Shown here piece by piece: positions 53,027-60,620 of a DNA stretch of 64,000 bases (its first letter is position 1; every line of letters begins with the position of its first letter). This DNA comes from Labilibaculum sp. GTDB taxonomy: Bacteria > Bacteroidota > Bacteroidia > Bacteroidales > Marinifilaceae. The notes below the pieces were generated by a model. The model was not told the origin of the DNA. It worked only from the letters and a program-made list of their open reading frames with translations, and searched no databases. The position numbers and the translations under genes were made by a program. The stretch covers positions 4,505,769-4,569,768 of the forward strand of contig NZ_OY761461.1 of NCBI RefSeq assembly GCF_963664555.1. Reading direction: 5' to 3'.

Positions 53027-53893
53027 ATGAGCATATCCCCGAAAATATCAACACTCTCTGAATTGGGAAAAATTAAAATCGCTGTTCCAATAGCCATTTC
53101 CTGTTTCACTGGATATTTACTGTATTCTCCCGAATTCTCATTGGATATGGCTTATGTGGTGTTTGGTATTTTTCTGATTGTGGCCGGAGCTTCAGCTTTA
53201 AACCACATTCAGGAGCACAAAAAAGATGCGTTAATGAACCGCACCAGATTCCGGCCCATTCCATCCGGAAAAATCAGCATTTCGGAAGCAGTGAAATGGA
53301 GTGTTTTCTTCCTGCTTTCGGGCTGTGGCCTTTTGGCTTTGGGAGGCACTACCGAAAGTTTATGGCTGGCCATATTCTCCATCTTTTGGTACAACCTGGT
53401 ATATACTCCCTTAAAACAGATTTCGGCATTTGCTGTTGTTCCCGGAGCGTTAAGCGGTGCATTTCCTCCAATGATTGGTTACGCTGCAGCAGGCGGTAAT
53501 TTTTTGGACTGGCCCATTTTAGCCCTTTCCTTTTTCTTCTTTATTGGTCAGATTCCGCACTTTTGGCTCTTGTTGCTGCTCTATGGCGAAGATTATAAAA
53601 AAGGAGGCTTTAAAGTACTGACTGATGTGTTTAGCGTAAAACAAATTCACAACATCACATTAATATGGATGCTGGCTACCATCATGGTCGCTTTGCTGCT
53701 TCCCATATTCGATGTTCTCTCGTCACAAGTTCTGATCTGGTCTTTGCTGGCCATGTCATTATTCATTATCCCCAATAGTTTTATTCTTTTAAAAAATTAC
53801 GATAGAATAACGGTTCGGAAATTGTTTTTGCGCTTAAACCTGTATTTCCTGATGATCATGATCCTGATTAGTATCGATAAACTTTACTTTTAG
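53027..53893 (+). CDS. ctaB: Protohaem IX farnesyltransferase (haem O synthase)
   Basis: 288 residues, a UbiA-type membrane prenyltransferase. The first aspartate-rich motif appears in DALMNRTRFRPIPSGKIS near residue 65, with further conserved sequence in YTPLKQISAFAVVPGALSGAFPPMIGY. It makes haem O for the oxidase. No haem A synthase gene is in this cluster. Confidence 0.93.
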   Translation: MSISPKISTLSELGKIKIAVPIAISCFTGYLLYSPEFSLDMAYVVFGIFLIVAGASALNHIQEHKKDALMNRTRFRPIPSGKISISEAVKWSVFFLLSGCGLLALGGTTESLWLAIFSIFWYNLVYTPLKQISAFAVVPGALSGAFPPMIGYAAAGGNFLDWPILALSFFFFIGQIPHFWLLLLLYGEDYKKGGFKVLTDVFSVKQIHNITLIWMLATIMVALLLPIFDVLSSQVLIWSLLAMSLFIIPNSFILLKNYDRITVRKLFLRLNLYFLMIMILISIDKLYF

Positions 53894-53974
53894 AGCTGTT
53901 CCCATCTTGTTGTCACAGACTGGACATTTACATCAATCCTTTTTATATTTACAATTCAACTAAACCCTGTTAAA

Positions 53975-54292
53975 ATGAAAAAAATTCTAATCGTAGTATT
54001 TGCAATTGCTTTCCTGGCCGCTTGCCAGTCGAATACTAAAAAAGCAGAGAGCAAAAAAACCGAAACAACACAAGTGGTTGACTATGAAACAATGGAATTG
54101 ACCGTAACCGGTATGACCTGCACCGGCTGCGAAAACACAATTAAAAATAGTCTCAAACAAATTGATGGGGTTGTTGAAGTGGAAGCTTCCCATACAAATA
54201 GTAAAGTAACTGTTAAAGTGGAAAAGGATAAAGTTACCCGTGAAGAAATTGCACAGCAGATTGAAGCCGTTGGTTACAATGTAGAGAAGTAA
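53975..54292 (+). CDS. HMA-domain metal-binding lipoprotein
   Basis: 105 residues. The lipoprotein signal ends FLAAC at 17. An HMA fold covers about 40-105 with the copper/zinc motif MTCTGCENTIKNSL and the GVVEVEASHTNSKVTVKVEKDKV strands. An exported metallochaperone, possibly for the oxidase copper sites. Last gene of the respiratory island. Confidence 0.85.
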   Translation: MKKILIVVFAIAFLAACQSNTKKAESKKTETTQVVDYETMELTVTGMTCTGCENTIKNSLKQIDGVVEVEASHTNSKVTVKVEKDKVTREEIAQQIEAVGYNVEK

Positions 54293-54352
54293 AATAAGAA
54301 CCTGCGAAGCTGCATTACAAAGAGGCTGTGCAAAAAGTTGAATCTTATCCTA

Positions 54353-54437
54353 TTCAACGACTTTTACCCTCAAATTCCCTAAAGGGAAGTCGTTGAAATT
54401 CAGTCTCCCTTTAGGGGCAGGGGTAAGACTGAATTTC
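54353..54437. repeat. Two abutting inverted repeats
   Basis: TTCAACGACTT / AAGTCGTTGAA (54353-54363, 54387-54397) is followed at once, overlapping by three bases, by GAAATTCAGTCT / AGACTGAATTTC (54395-54406, 54426-54437). Each loop holds a smaller CCCTAAAGGG-like palindrome. The whole folds into two adjacent hairpins, as in REP-type units. Confidence 0.7.
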
Positions 54438-54582
54438 ATTTTCGTACGAAATAATTACTTTTTGGACATCTTTCTTTTCCTTCCAATGAATTAAGCCAAA
54501 GCCAGACTTTGGCTGCGAATTTGCACCCAATGCAAAATGATACCGATATATATAAGAATCAATATCCAGTTGGCGCAGATAG

Positions 54583-54792
54583 GGATTATTTGACTTCGTC
54601 GATTTTCAATTCAAATACGAATCGGTATTAGACTGGAAAAAAACAGGCAGTCTTTACCCATCAATAAGCAGTGCCGGCGAGCTGGAAGCTGCGAAAGTAA
54701 GCTCGGCTTCAATTAAAAATGCAGGTGTTAATTACCGTGCCAACAGTCGCATTATAAAAGCAGTAAACGACGCTGGATTTAACAAAATTTGA
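54583..54792 (+). pseudogene. Possible gene remnant (C-terminal fragment)
   Basis: An open frame without a start codon encodes about 69 residues, including SSAGELEAAKVSSASIKNAG and NSRIIKAVNDAGFNKI before a TGA. Composition looks protein-coding, but I do not recognise it. The upstream part is absent, probably lost to rearrangement by the flanking repeats. Confidence 0.3.
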
Positions 54793-54801
54793 TCTTTTCA
54801 G

Positions 54802-54910
54802 AAAACCACGTGTGGTTTCGATGCAAACCACACGTGGTTTCATCCAAAAGCACGTGTGGTTTTGAGTAATACCACACGTGGTTTTGACCAAAAGCACGTG
54901 TGGTTTCGAG
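54802..54910. repeat. CACGTG palindromic array, 44-bp period
   Basis: Five CACGTG cores, at 54807, 54831, 54851, 54875 and 54895, alternate in orientation: CACGTGTGGTTT, then AAACCACACGTGG, and so on. Spacing alternates 24 and 20 bp, giving an exact 44-bp repeat of two and a half units. The linkers differ. 44 is not a multiple of three, so it is not a coding repeat. Confidence 0.8.
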
Positions 54911-55399
54911 TAAAATCACTGCTGCAAGCTAAAAGCGTGAAGAAAGATTTGGCTTCGGCCAGTAAGTTGAAGCAAGATTGCTCTTGTTTTGAGGCAAATG
55001 ATAACAGGAAATATAAAGGCTTGAAGGAGTGAAATGAAGCGAATGCAAAACATCTATTGCCGTTGCTTTTAAGCAACTGATCAAATGATGCCAAAGCAAA
55101 ACATGAACAATATTTTAATTTCAGTTGGCTAAAGCAAAACTGCAATAGATGAAAAAACAACTCTCCTTTTGGTCCTCCCCCAGTTCAAAATGCCCTTTTC
55201 AGGCAATTATCCGCAGGCCTGCAAGTTGGCAACTTTGACAGCTTGAATCTTTGTTTCAATTCACTACTTTAGTATGGCTTTTACCGATGACATTTCATAT
55301 TGTCATCATAATTAGGTGTACATTACTGCCCGATATGGGTCGGTAAATACACTTTTCACTAAAATATTAACGAAATAAAGCCCATTTCTTTATTTAGGA

Positions 55400-55409
55400 G
55401 TTATAGCGC
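55400..55409 (+). other. First cassette boundary (attI-like core GTTATAGCGC)
   Basis: GTTATAGCGC is the exact reverse complement of the left core of the palindrome that closes the first cassette (56019-56028). It lies 10 bp before the first cassette gene. Preceding bases are GGA rather than the ACC seen before the other cores, so this may be an attI-like or degenerate site. Confidence 0.6.
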
Positions 55410-55419
55410 ATATTAAAAA

Positions 55420-56001
55420 ATGACACCAGAGCAATTTAAGACATATTGGACTAAGACTTATCCTGATTCGTATCCGATTGATTACGAACTTAAGACTATT
55501 TTTAGCAATAGATGGTTTCGGATTCATAACCTACCTGATTCAAAAAGATATGCAGAGAGCGATGATGAATATAAAATCATTTTGAGTAGGCAAAACAGAT
55601 TGATTAGTGATTTATTTCAATCGGATGATTTTTTTATTGTTATAGGATTTTATAACTATGATTTATCAAGCCCTTTGTCTGATGACTATTTTGACTTAGA
55701 CAAATTTCACAAGATTGATACTTTAGCATTACATAAAATTCGACCTGACGAATATCAAGACGATGAAGTATATTATGAGATTTATATGAAACCTGACAAA
55801 TGGGAATCGGATAAATTTAATGATTTGTTGACAAAGATTGCTGATTGTGAGATTAGAGCAATGTTTGTAAACTCAACGAAAAATATAACCGTTGTTCCAT
55901 ATGATGGTGGTATGGATATAATATTGCCTGACACAAAGACTCGTGATGATTTTAAAATAAAATACAAGGATTGGCTATCATCAAGAGAAGACGGATTATA
56001 G
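55420..56001 (+). CDS. DUF3885-like protein, cassette 1
   Basis: 193 residues, soluble, acidic and aromatic-rich. RFRIHNLPDS-like and RQNRLISDLFQSDDFFIVIGFY stretches, with the C-terminal VVPYDGGMDIILPDTKTRDDF and WLSSREDGL, resemble DUF3885, a family of unknown function found as single genes beside other small accessory genes. It is the sole gene between two matching cassette cores. An immunity-type role is possible but unsupported. Confidence 0.7.
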   Translation: MTPEQFKTYWTKTYPDSYPIDYELKTIFSNRWFRIHNLPDSKRYAESDDEYKIILSRQNRLISDLFQSDDFFIVIGFYNYDLSSPLSDDYFDLDKFHKIDTLALHKIRPDEYQDDEVYYEIYMKPDKWESDKFNDLLTKIADCEIRAMFVNSTKNITVVPYDGGMDIILPDTKTRDDFKIKYKDWLSSREDGL

Positions 56002-56018
56002 AATGACAAAAAAAGTAC

Positions 56019-56153
56019 GCGCTATAACACGTGGTATAAAAAATTGCCGGGACAGTGGGTTATTCAAGGGTTTAGCTCTTATAAAACTCTCGTGTACCTT
56101 GATAAGTAATCGCTTCGAACACGGCAACTTTTAATACCACCACCGTTAGCAGC
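56019..56153. repeat. attC-like site 1 (uninterrupted)
   Basis: A 135-bp imperfect palindrome. Left arm GCGCTATAACACGTGGTAT, followed by AAAAAATTGCCG; right arm CGGCAACTTTTAATACCACC, then ACCGTTAGCAGC. The left core GCGCTATAAC mirrors the start of cassette 1, and the right core GTTAGCAGC (56145-56153) begins cassette 2. The right arm has extra unpaired bases, as attC sites do. Confidence 0.7.
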
Positions 56154-56194
56154 AAGCAGGCTGAACGACACAGACATAACTGATTAACTAAAAA

Positions 56195-56797
56195 ATGATT
56201 AATAAGATTTTCATACTGACAATATTGATTCTATTCCAGCTATCATGCAGTGGACAGATTAAGGATATTAAAAAACTTGAGGATTTTAAGTTCGAATCAA
56301 TATTTGGGTATTTTGAGAGTGACAGTTCAAATACTTATTGTTTGTTAGGTCAAGGATATTTTAGAACACCTCGCTCAGACAATTCAGATTCATTAATCAA
56401 TCAATGGTTTATTAATAATCCGGATGCTTTAGTAATTCCAGTATCGAGTATGGGGCCGACAATGACTGCTGACCCTGATTCCAAAATGACATACTGTTGG
56501 ATAGTAAGTAAGTCTGACACTTTAAACTTATTTCTTATTAAGCAAGGGTGTTTTCCTAGAGGAACAATGCAGAAACCAACTTTACGAAGAATGAAACCTT
56601 CTATATTTGGTTCTTATGGTTTGTTTGAGAATATAAGATTGAGACGAGAGCATAACAAAATGATAAAAGGTGAGAAAGCAAAAGTTAAAGACTATATCCG
56701 AAAAAGGGACTATAATAACTTTATTGAAAAGTTAATACAAGCAGAAAAACACGCTAAGGATAACAATCTTGGAATTTGGAATGAAAAGACTAATTAA
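56195..56797 (+). CDS. Nuclease-like lipoprotein, cassette 2
   Basis: 200 residues. Lipoprotein signal ending LFQLSC (Cys 18). The C-terminal half, LNLFLIKQGCFPRGTM... to AEKHAKDNNLGIWNE, follows the strand-helix pattern of staphylococcal-nuclease-like domains, but the catalytic Arg/Glu/Asp set is not clear. Probably an OB-fold binding protein. It overlaps the next gene by 17 bp. Confidence 0.6.
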   Translation: MINKIFILTILILFQLSCSGQIKDIKKLEDFKFESIFGYFESDSSNTYCLLGQGYFRTPRSDNSDSLINQWFINNPDALVIPVSSMGPTMTADPDSKMTYCWIVSKSDTLNLFLIKQGCFPRGTMQKPTLRRMKPSIFGSYGLFENIRLRREHNKMIKGEKAKVKDYIRKRDYNNFIEKLIQAEKHAKDNNLGIWNEKTN

Positions 56798-57215
56798 ATT
56801 AATAGCTAAATATATTTTCCTGATACTATCGGTAGTTTTACACGTAATTACCTTTTTTAGTTATTTGGACTATTTAAAAGTGTTAGAGCAAATTGAACAG
56901 GATAATATACCTATTGATATTATGTTTGGTGGTTGGACTATTGCTTTATCATTTATGATTATAGCTCTCTATGAATTGATTGTAAAAAGTAAATATTTTA
57001 AATTATTGATTCGTATTTTTCTGGTACTTTTATTCATAGGTGCTATATTGAAAAATGTAATTCCAATTGATGATTTTGATGCAGGAGTTGAGAATACATC
57101 TGCTTTCTCTGGATTTATAACATTGATATTATTTTTGATATACGGATTGAAGAAAATTTATGAGAAGAGACGAATGCCAGCTGCTAAATTGAGTAGATGG
57201 TCCCGACTAAAATAG
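56781..57215 (+). CDS. Hypothetical membrane protein of cassette 2, C-terminus altered by intron
   Basis: 144 residues from the ATG at 56781 (an in-frame TTG at 56769 is less likely). Four membrane helices (IFLILSVVLHVITFFSYL; WTIALSFMIIALYELIV; IRIFLVLLFIGAIL; FSGFITLILFLIYGL). The last nine codons and the stop come from the group II intron inserted into the attC-like site, so the original C-terminus was different. The start overlaps the lipoprotein gene. Function unknown. Confidence 0.6.
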   Translation: MKRLIKLIAKYIFLILSVVLHVITFFSYLDYLKVLEQIEQDNIPIDIMFGGWTIALSFMIIALYELIVKSKYFKLLIRIFLVLLFIGAILKNVIPIDDFDAGVENTSAFSGFITLILFLIYGLKKIYEKRRMPAAKLSRWSRLK

Positions 57216-57690
57216 TCGGGATGCACCTCTCACACCACCGTACGTACGGGTCTCGTATACGGCGGTTCGTTAAGTTAAGGGGAATAAGGAATCACGTCGA
57301 ACAGGCGTGATTTGTTTGTAAATGTCGAGCATAGATTCATAACCGCGTTTCCGCAATCTTTCAAGAGTAATAGTAGTTACCAAAATAGGACTCTGAGCAA
57401 TCGCCCAACCACCCATACGTGAACGAGACCATGCATAGGCTTGTCCTTGTTCAACTCCTAAACGAATCAGGTTTTTCCGTTTTCGTTCAAGTTTTTTCCA
57501 ATGGTGCCAAATGCAATATCTGAGCCTGTTGCGCAGCCAACCGTCGAGATCTTGAAGTTTGACTAAAATACTTGCCATACGGAAGTTATTTACCCAACCC
57601 CGCTGAACCTCATTCAGTTTTTGGATGCGTTCCTCAAAGCTCATCGGTGTCGTTTTTCGAGTGATTAGTTTGAGCTTTTCTTTCAGCATG

Positions 57691-57742
57691 TTATTCACAA
57701 AATCCAATTTTAAAGGTGTTCATGGTCTCGCTTCGCTCGGCA
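57691..57742. repeat. 50-bp mini-insertion, in RT of copy A
   Basis: TTATTCACAAAATC... ending ...TCGCTTCGCTCGGCA. Copy B has only six different bases here. It shares TTCAC, TTTTAA, GTGTTCATG and CTTCG-TCGG-A with the other copies. Confidence 0.65.
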
Positions 57743-58429
57743 CCAACTCTTTTCTGATACTATCAGTTGGTACTTGCCCCGCTCACCTTTCCTGTAGGTA
57801 GGCACAAAGCCAAAACCCAAAACGGTAAAATGAACAGGTCGCCGAATGCCACTCTTTTCCCGATTAATTGTCAACTTGAGTTTATTTCGTAAAAACTTGT
57901 AAACCTTGTTCCCAACTCTTCGGGCGGTAGCTTTCGATTTGGTATAAATACTAAAATCGTCGGCATAGCGGATGAATTTCAATCCCTGTTTTTCCAGTTC
58001 CCGATCCAGTTCATGCAACATGATATTGGACAGCAACGGACTCAATGGACTCCCCTGCGGTACGCCTTTTCTGCGTTTGACCAACTTGCCTTCGATTAAG
58101 ATCGGGGCACGCAGCCATTTGCGGATTAAACGCATTGTTGCTTTGCATTTTACCTTGCGATATAGCTGTTGCAGTAAATGGCAGTGATCGACTTCATCGA
58201 AGAAGGTCTTCAAGTCAATATCTACAATATGCTGATAGCCATCGTTGATATATCCCTGAGCTTTTAGTACTGCCTGATGCAGACTTCGGTTCGGTCTGAA
58301 CCCAAAGCTAAAGTCCGAAAAATCGAACTCAAACTTTGCCGTGATAATTTGAAGTACCGCTTGCTGAAGCAAACGGTCGGTTACAGTCGGGATACCCAAT
58401 AAGCGCATCTTCCCGTTTCCTTTTGGAAT

Positions 58430-58482
58430 TTATTCACCAAACTATATTTTAAAAGGTGTTCATGATCTCACTTCGTTCGGTA
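58430..58482. repeat. 50-bp mini-insertion, RT N-terminal junction of copy A
   Basis: TTATTCACCAAACTATATTT... ending ...CACTTCGTTCGGTA, breaking the RT frame between the N-terminal segment and the IPKGNGKMRLLG motif. The identical insertion occurs in copy B. Confidence 0.7.
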
Positions 58483-58844
58483 CAACTCCTAAAATGGCTT
58501 GAGGCAAATAGTTACCCGAACGAACCTTTTCTTTCAACTCCTCTCGATTAATCGACATGAGTTCTGAAAGTTTAGTCACGGGCATATGGTCAACTCCTGC
58601 CGAACCTTTGTTCTTTTGGACTTGATACATCGCCCGCAGCAGGTTCTTTCCTGTTAGTATTTGTTCAATCATTTTAGTTTACTTTTTCTTTTCCCTGTTC
58701 CGCTTAATACAAAGCTAGAGTTGTTAACAACAGCTTCTTTGCAACATTTGAAACAACTTAACGTTCAGCCCTTCACTGCTCTGTGAGTCCTCCACAATCT
58801 CTATTTGTGGCTCATGGTCTTACAGCTACTATGGCCTCTGCTGA

Positions 58845-58895
58845 GTTGCTCATAAAATAATTCCATGCGAATTCGCGATTTCCGCTTCGCTCCAA
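58845..58895. repeat. 51-bp extra segment in the 5' part of copy A
   Basis: GTTGCTCATAAAATAATTCC... ending ...CCGCTTCGCTCCAA is absent from copy B, where a single C stands. It has the same length and the same plan (AT-rich head, CTTCGCTC tail) as the mini-insertions but a different sequence. It could equally be original sequence lost from copy B. Confidence 0.5.
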
Positions 58896-58949
58896 TTCTT
58901 GCCATAACCAACTCGTGGTTGACAAGACCTCCCCTGGTAAGAACATTTT

Positions 58950-58999
58950 ATTCACGTAATAATTTTAATATAGTGTTCATGATCTTCCTACGGTCGGTA
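58950..58999. repeat. 50-bp mini-insertion with empty site in copy B
   Basis: ATTCACGTAATAATTTTA... ending ...CTACGGTCGGTA. Copy B has the exact uninterrupted sequence (ACATTTT joined to CCTTCC, near 62206), so the insertion is precise and leaves no target duplication. Confidence 0.75.
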
Positions 59000-59490
59000 C
59001 CTTCCTCCAATGCCTGCCTGATCTACTACTTCATTTATTCTCTTTATTTAAAGAGCTGGGACGTCGACATGATGTGCTGCCTTATCCAAACTTATAGCCT
59101 CATATCAGGTTCCTGTTCGTCAGTACCGGATTTTGTAGTCTCGCTTCCTTCAGTGCATACCTCACGGTAAACCACCTTGCGACTTACTAATGCTTCTGAG
59201 AGTCACCACAGTGCATAAGGGACTTGCACCCTCTGGAAAAAAAATACACCCTCCAAGAATCATTGTTTATGCTAAATTTGTATATTTAACATTTTCAACG
59301 ACCTTTCGGTGGGTGTGGTCATGCTCATGCAGGGCACACACACAGTACATATTGCAGGGCGGGGTTCGGTGGTACGCCAACTGCGGATTCCCGTTTCGCA
59401 GTTCCGTGTCCTTCGGACAGGAACGCTCTCCGAAATCCGCCCCGACAACATGTACCAACCGTTACAACACATTTAAAAATTGACATAGGA

Positions 59491-60528
59491 ATGCAAAGAA
59501 TTAAGGAGGTATTATTAGTCATACTAGTTTTAATTGGCTCTTCATGTTTTGCACAAGATAATTGTGAAAAGCTTTTGTCTGAGAAAATAGATTTAATCGC
59601 AGTTCAAAATGAGAAGAAAGAATTTGTAGAAAAAATTAAAATCTTACTTGATTGTAGTTTTGACTCAGTAGATAAGGAGGTGCTATTGGGAAATGACGAA
59701 GATGGCATGATTATACATTTTCTCTTGCAATTTTTAAAAAAATTCAATGTAAGAAAAGATACTGATAAGAATGTCACATATGGAGACTTAAAAATAATAA
59801 TCGAAGATGTAATAAAACGGGAAGAATTTAAAGTTGGTCGCCAAATAGTAATGACCAAAAATAAAATTTTTGACAAGCCAGCTACATTATCATCATGGGA
59901 AGAAGATCTTGAGCTTTTAATGCAATTAAACCTAACTGAATTTGACATTACTAAAATCAAAAAAATAATAGAAGAAAATGAAATTAATAATTGGACTTAC
60001 TCTGATGTAATTCAAGAATTAATGACATATTATGAACCTAAAAACACGATGGAATGTCCAATTCCAAGTTATTATGACTGGTTCTATTTACCTCACAAAT
60101 TAGATGGTTATTTTGAATTAGCTGAAGGAATGGAATGTTCACGTATTTCTAATAAGCCCCTTTTATTATACTTTACCGGACATGGTTCTGTAGAATCACG
60201 AGAATTTGAAGCTTTTGTTATGTCTGATTCAGAAATATTAAAACTATTAAAACAAAAGTATGTTATTACGTGCCTATATGTTGATGATAAAAGTAAAGCA
60301 CTTCCACAATATCATATTTATTCTGAACAAGCAAATGATACCATTAGGCAAATAGGTAAAATAAACCAATATTATCAAAAACAGCTGTCTAGCAACAATG
60401 ATCTGCCAGTATTATATATCATTGACTCAGAAGGGAATCAGCTATCTGACTCCTATTATTTTAATGAGTCAATAGATTTGTTTAGAGAATTTTTAACGAA
60501 AGGAATAGAATCCTATTATGAAGAATAA
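59491..60528 (+). CDS. Exported thioredoxin-fold protein without cysteines, cassette 3
   Basis: 345 residues with a signal peptide (IKEVLLVILVLIGSSCFA; a lipobox-like SSC is possible). An all-helical middle is followed from about 220 by a domain like the C-terminal part of DsbD: KPLLLYFTGHGSVESREFEAFV, LKQKYVITCLYVDDK and DLPVLYIIDSEGNQLS. In DsbD the first block reads GYGCVNCRKME; here both active-site cysteines are serine (GSVESRE). A disulfide reductase role is excluded; peptide or surface binding is conceivable. Single-gene cassette. Confidence 0.65.
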   Translation: MQRIKEVLLVILVLIGSSCFAQDNCEKLLSEKIDLIAVQNEKKEFVEKIKILLDCSFDSVDKEVLLGNDEDGMIIHFLLQFLKKFNVRKDTDKNVTYGDLKIIIEDVIKREEFKVGRQIVMTKNKIFDKPATLSSWEEDLELLMQLNLTEFDITKIKKIIEENEINNWTYSDVIQELMTYYEPKNTMECPIPSYYDWFYLPHKLDGYFELAEGMECSRISNKPLLLYFTGHGSVESREFEAFVMSDSEILKLLKQKYVITCLYVDDKSKALPQYHIYSEQANDTIRQIGKINQYYQKQLSSNNDLPVLYIIDSEGNQLSDSYYFNESIDLFREFLTKGIESYYEE

Positions 60529-60620
60529 ACGTGTTGTAATTGAGTAGATGGTCCCGACTAAAATAGTCGGGATGCACCTCTCACACCACCGTACGTACGG
60601 GTCTCGTATACGGCGGTTCG

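Larger units (their letters stand above)
54293..55419. other. Repeat-rich, gene-poor region upstream of the cassette array
   Basis: 1.1 kb without a convincing gene. It holds nested inverted repeats (54353-54437), a gene remnant (54583-54792), a palindromic array (54802-54910), low-complexity sequence rich in AAGCAA words (54910-55160), and two hairpins (55286-55307 and 55316-55352) just before the first cassette. No integrase-like frame was found on either strand. Confidence 0.6.
57270..58672 (-). pseudogene. ltrA: Group II intron reverse transcriptase/maturase, copy A, broken
   Basis: Three pieces: an N-terminal part (58672-58460), the RT core (58408-57710) with FGFRPNRSLHQAV, VDIDLKTFFDEV, GVPQGSPLSPLLSNI and the catalytic YADD (FIRYADDFSIYTKSK), and a C-terminal maturase part (57707-57270). 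Two mini-insertions of about 50 bp, at 58430-58482 and 57691-57742, introduce stops and frameshifts. No full-length protein can be made, so mobility would need a protein from elsewhere. Confidence 0.85.
57188..59343 (-). mobile_element. Group II intron copy A (complete length, RT broken)
   Basis: Transcribed leftwards. The 5' end near 59343 reads GTGTGTGCCC, fitting the GUGYG start. The 3' end near 57188 carries a domain V-like hairpin (CCGCCGTATACG...CGTACGTACGGTGG) and a domain VI stem (TCCCGACT/AGTCGGGA). About 2.15 kb. It is oriented against the cassette genes and lies in an attC-like core, as group IIC-attC introns do. The end positions are uncertain by 1-2 bases. Compared with copy B it has at least three extra insertions of about 50 bp. 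Confidence 0.8.
57180..59470. repeat. attC-like site 2, split by intron copy A
   Basis: Left core GCTGCTAA (57180-57187) is the reverse complement of the cassette 2 start (GTTAGCAGC). The rest of the palindrome resumes after the intron at 59344: AGTACATATTG... on the left arm pairs with ...CAACATGTAC on the right, followed by ACCGTTACAACAC. The right core GTTACAACAC (59461-59470) begins cassette 3. Confidence 0.7.

Noticed and set aside
54840..55160. Minus-strand open frame of about 106 codons upstream of the cassettes
   Set aside because: Its end is made of the palindromic array and the rest of low-complexity repeats rich in Phe, Ser and Leu; no family resemblance and no start signals. Also not an integrase.
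55316..55352. Hairpin GTGTACATTACTGCCC / GGGTCGGTAAATACAC before cassette 1 as a full attC site
   Set aside because: It has an imperfect stem but lacks the ACCGTTA right core at its border and does not pair with the cassette 1 start; at best part of an attI-like or promoter region.
54293..55400. Integron integrase gene upstream of cassette 1
   Set aside because: No frame on either strand shows tyrosine-recombinase motifs (R..HxxR..Y). If an integrase exists it lies outside the window.
58865..59170. Plus-strand frame of about 100 codons
   Set aside because: It is antisense to the 5' structured part of the group II intron; there is no protein similarity and it is interrupted in copy B.
59267..59522. 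Several overlapping frames on both strands between intron copy A and cassette 3
   Set aside because: They arise from the GC-richer attC-like palindrome, which lacks stops in several frames; mutual overlap shows that they are structural, not coding.
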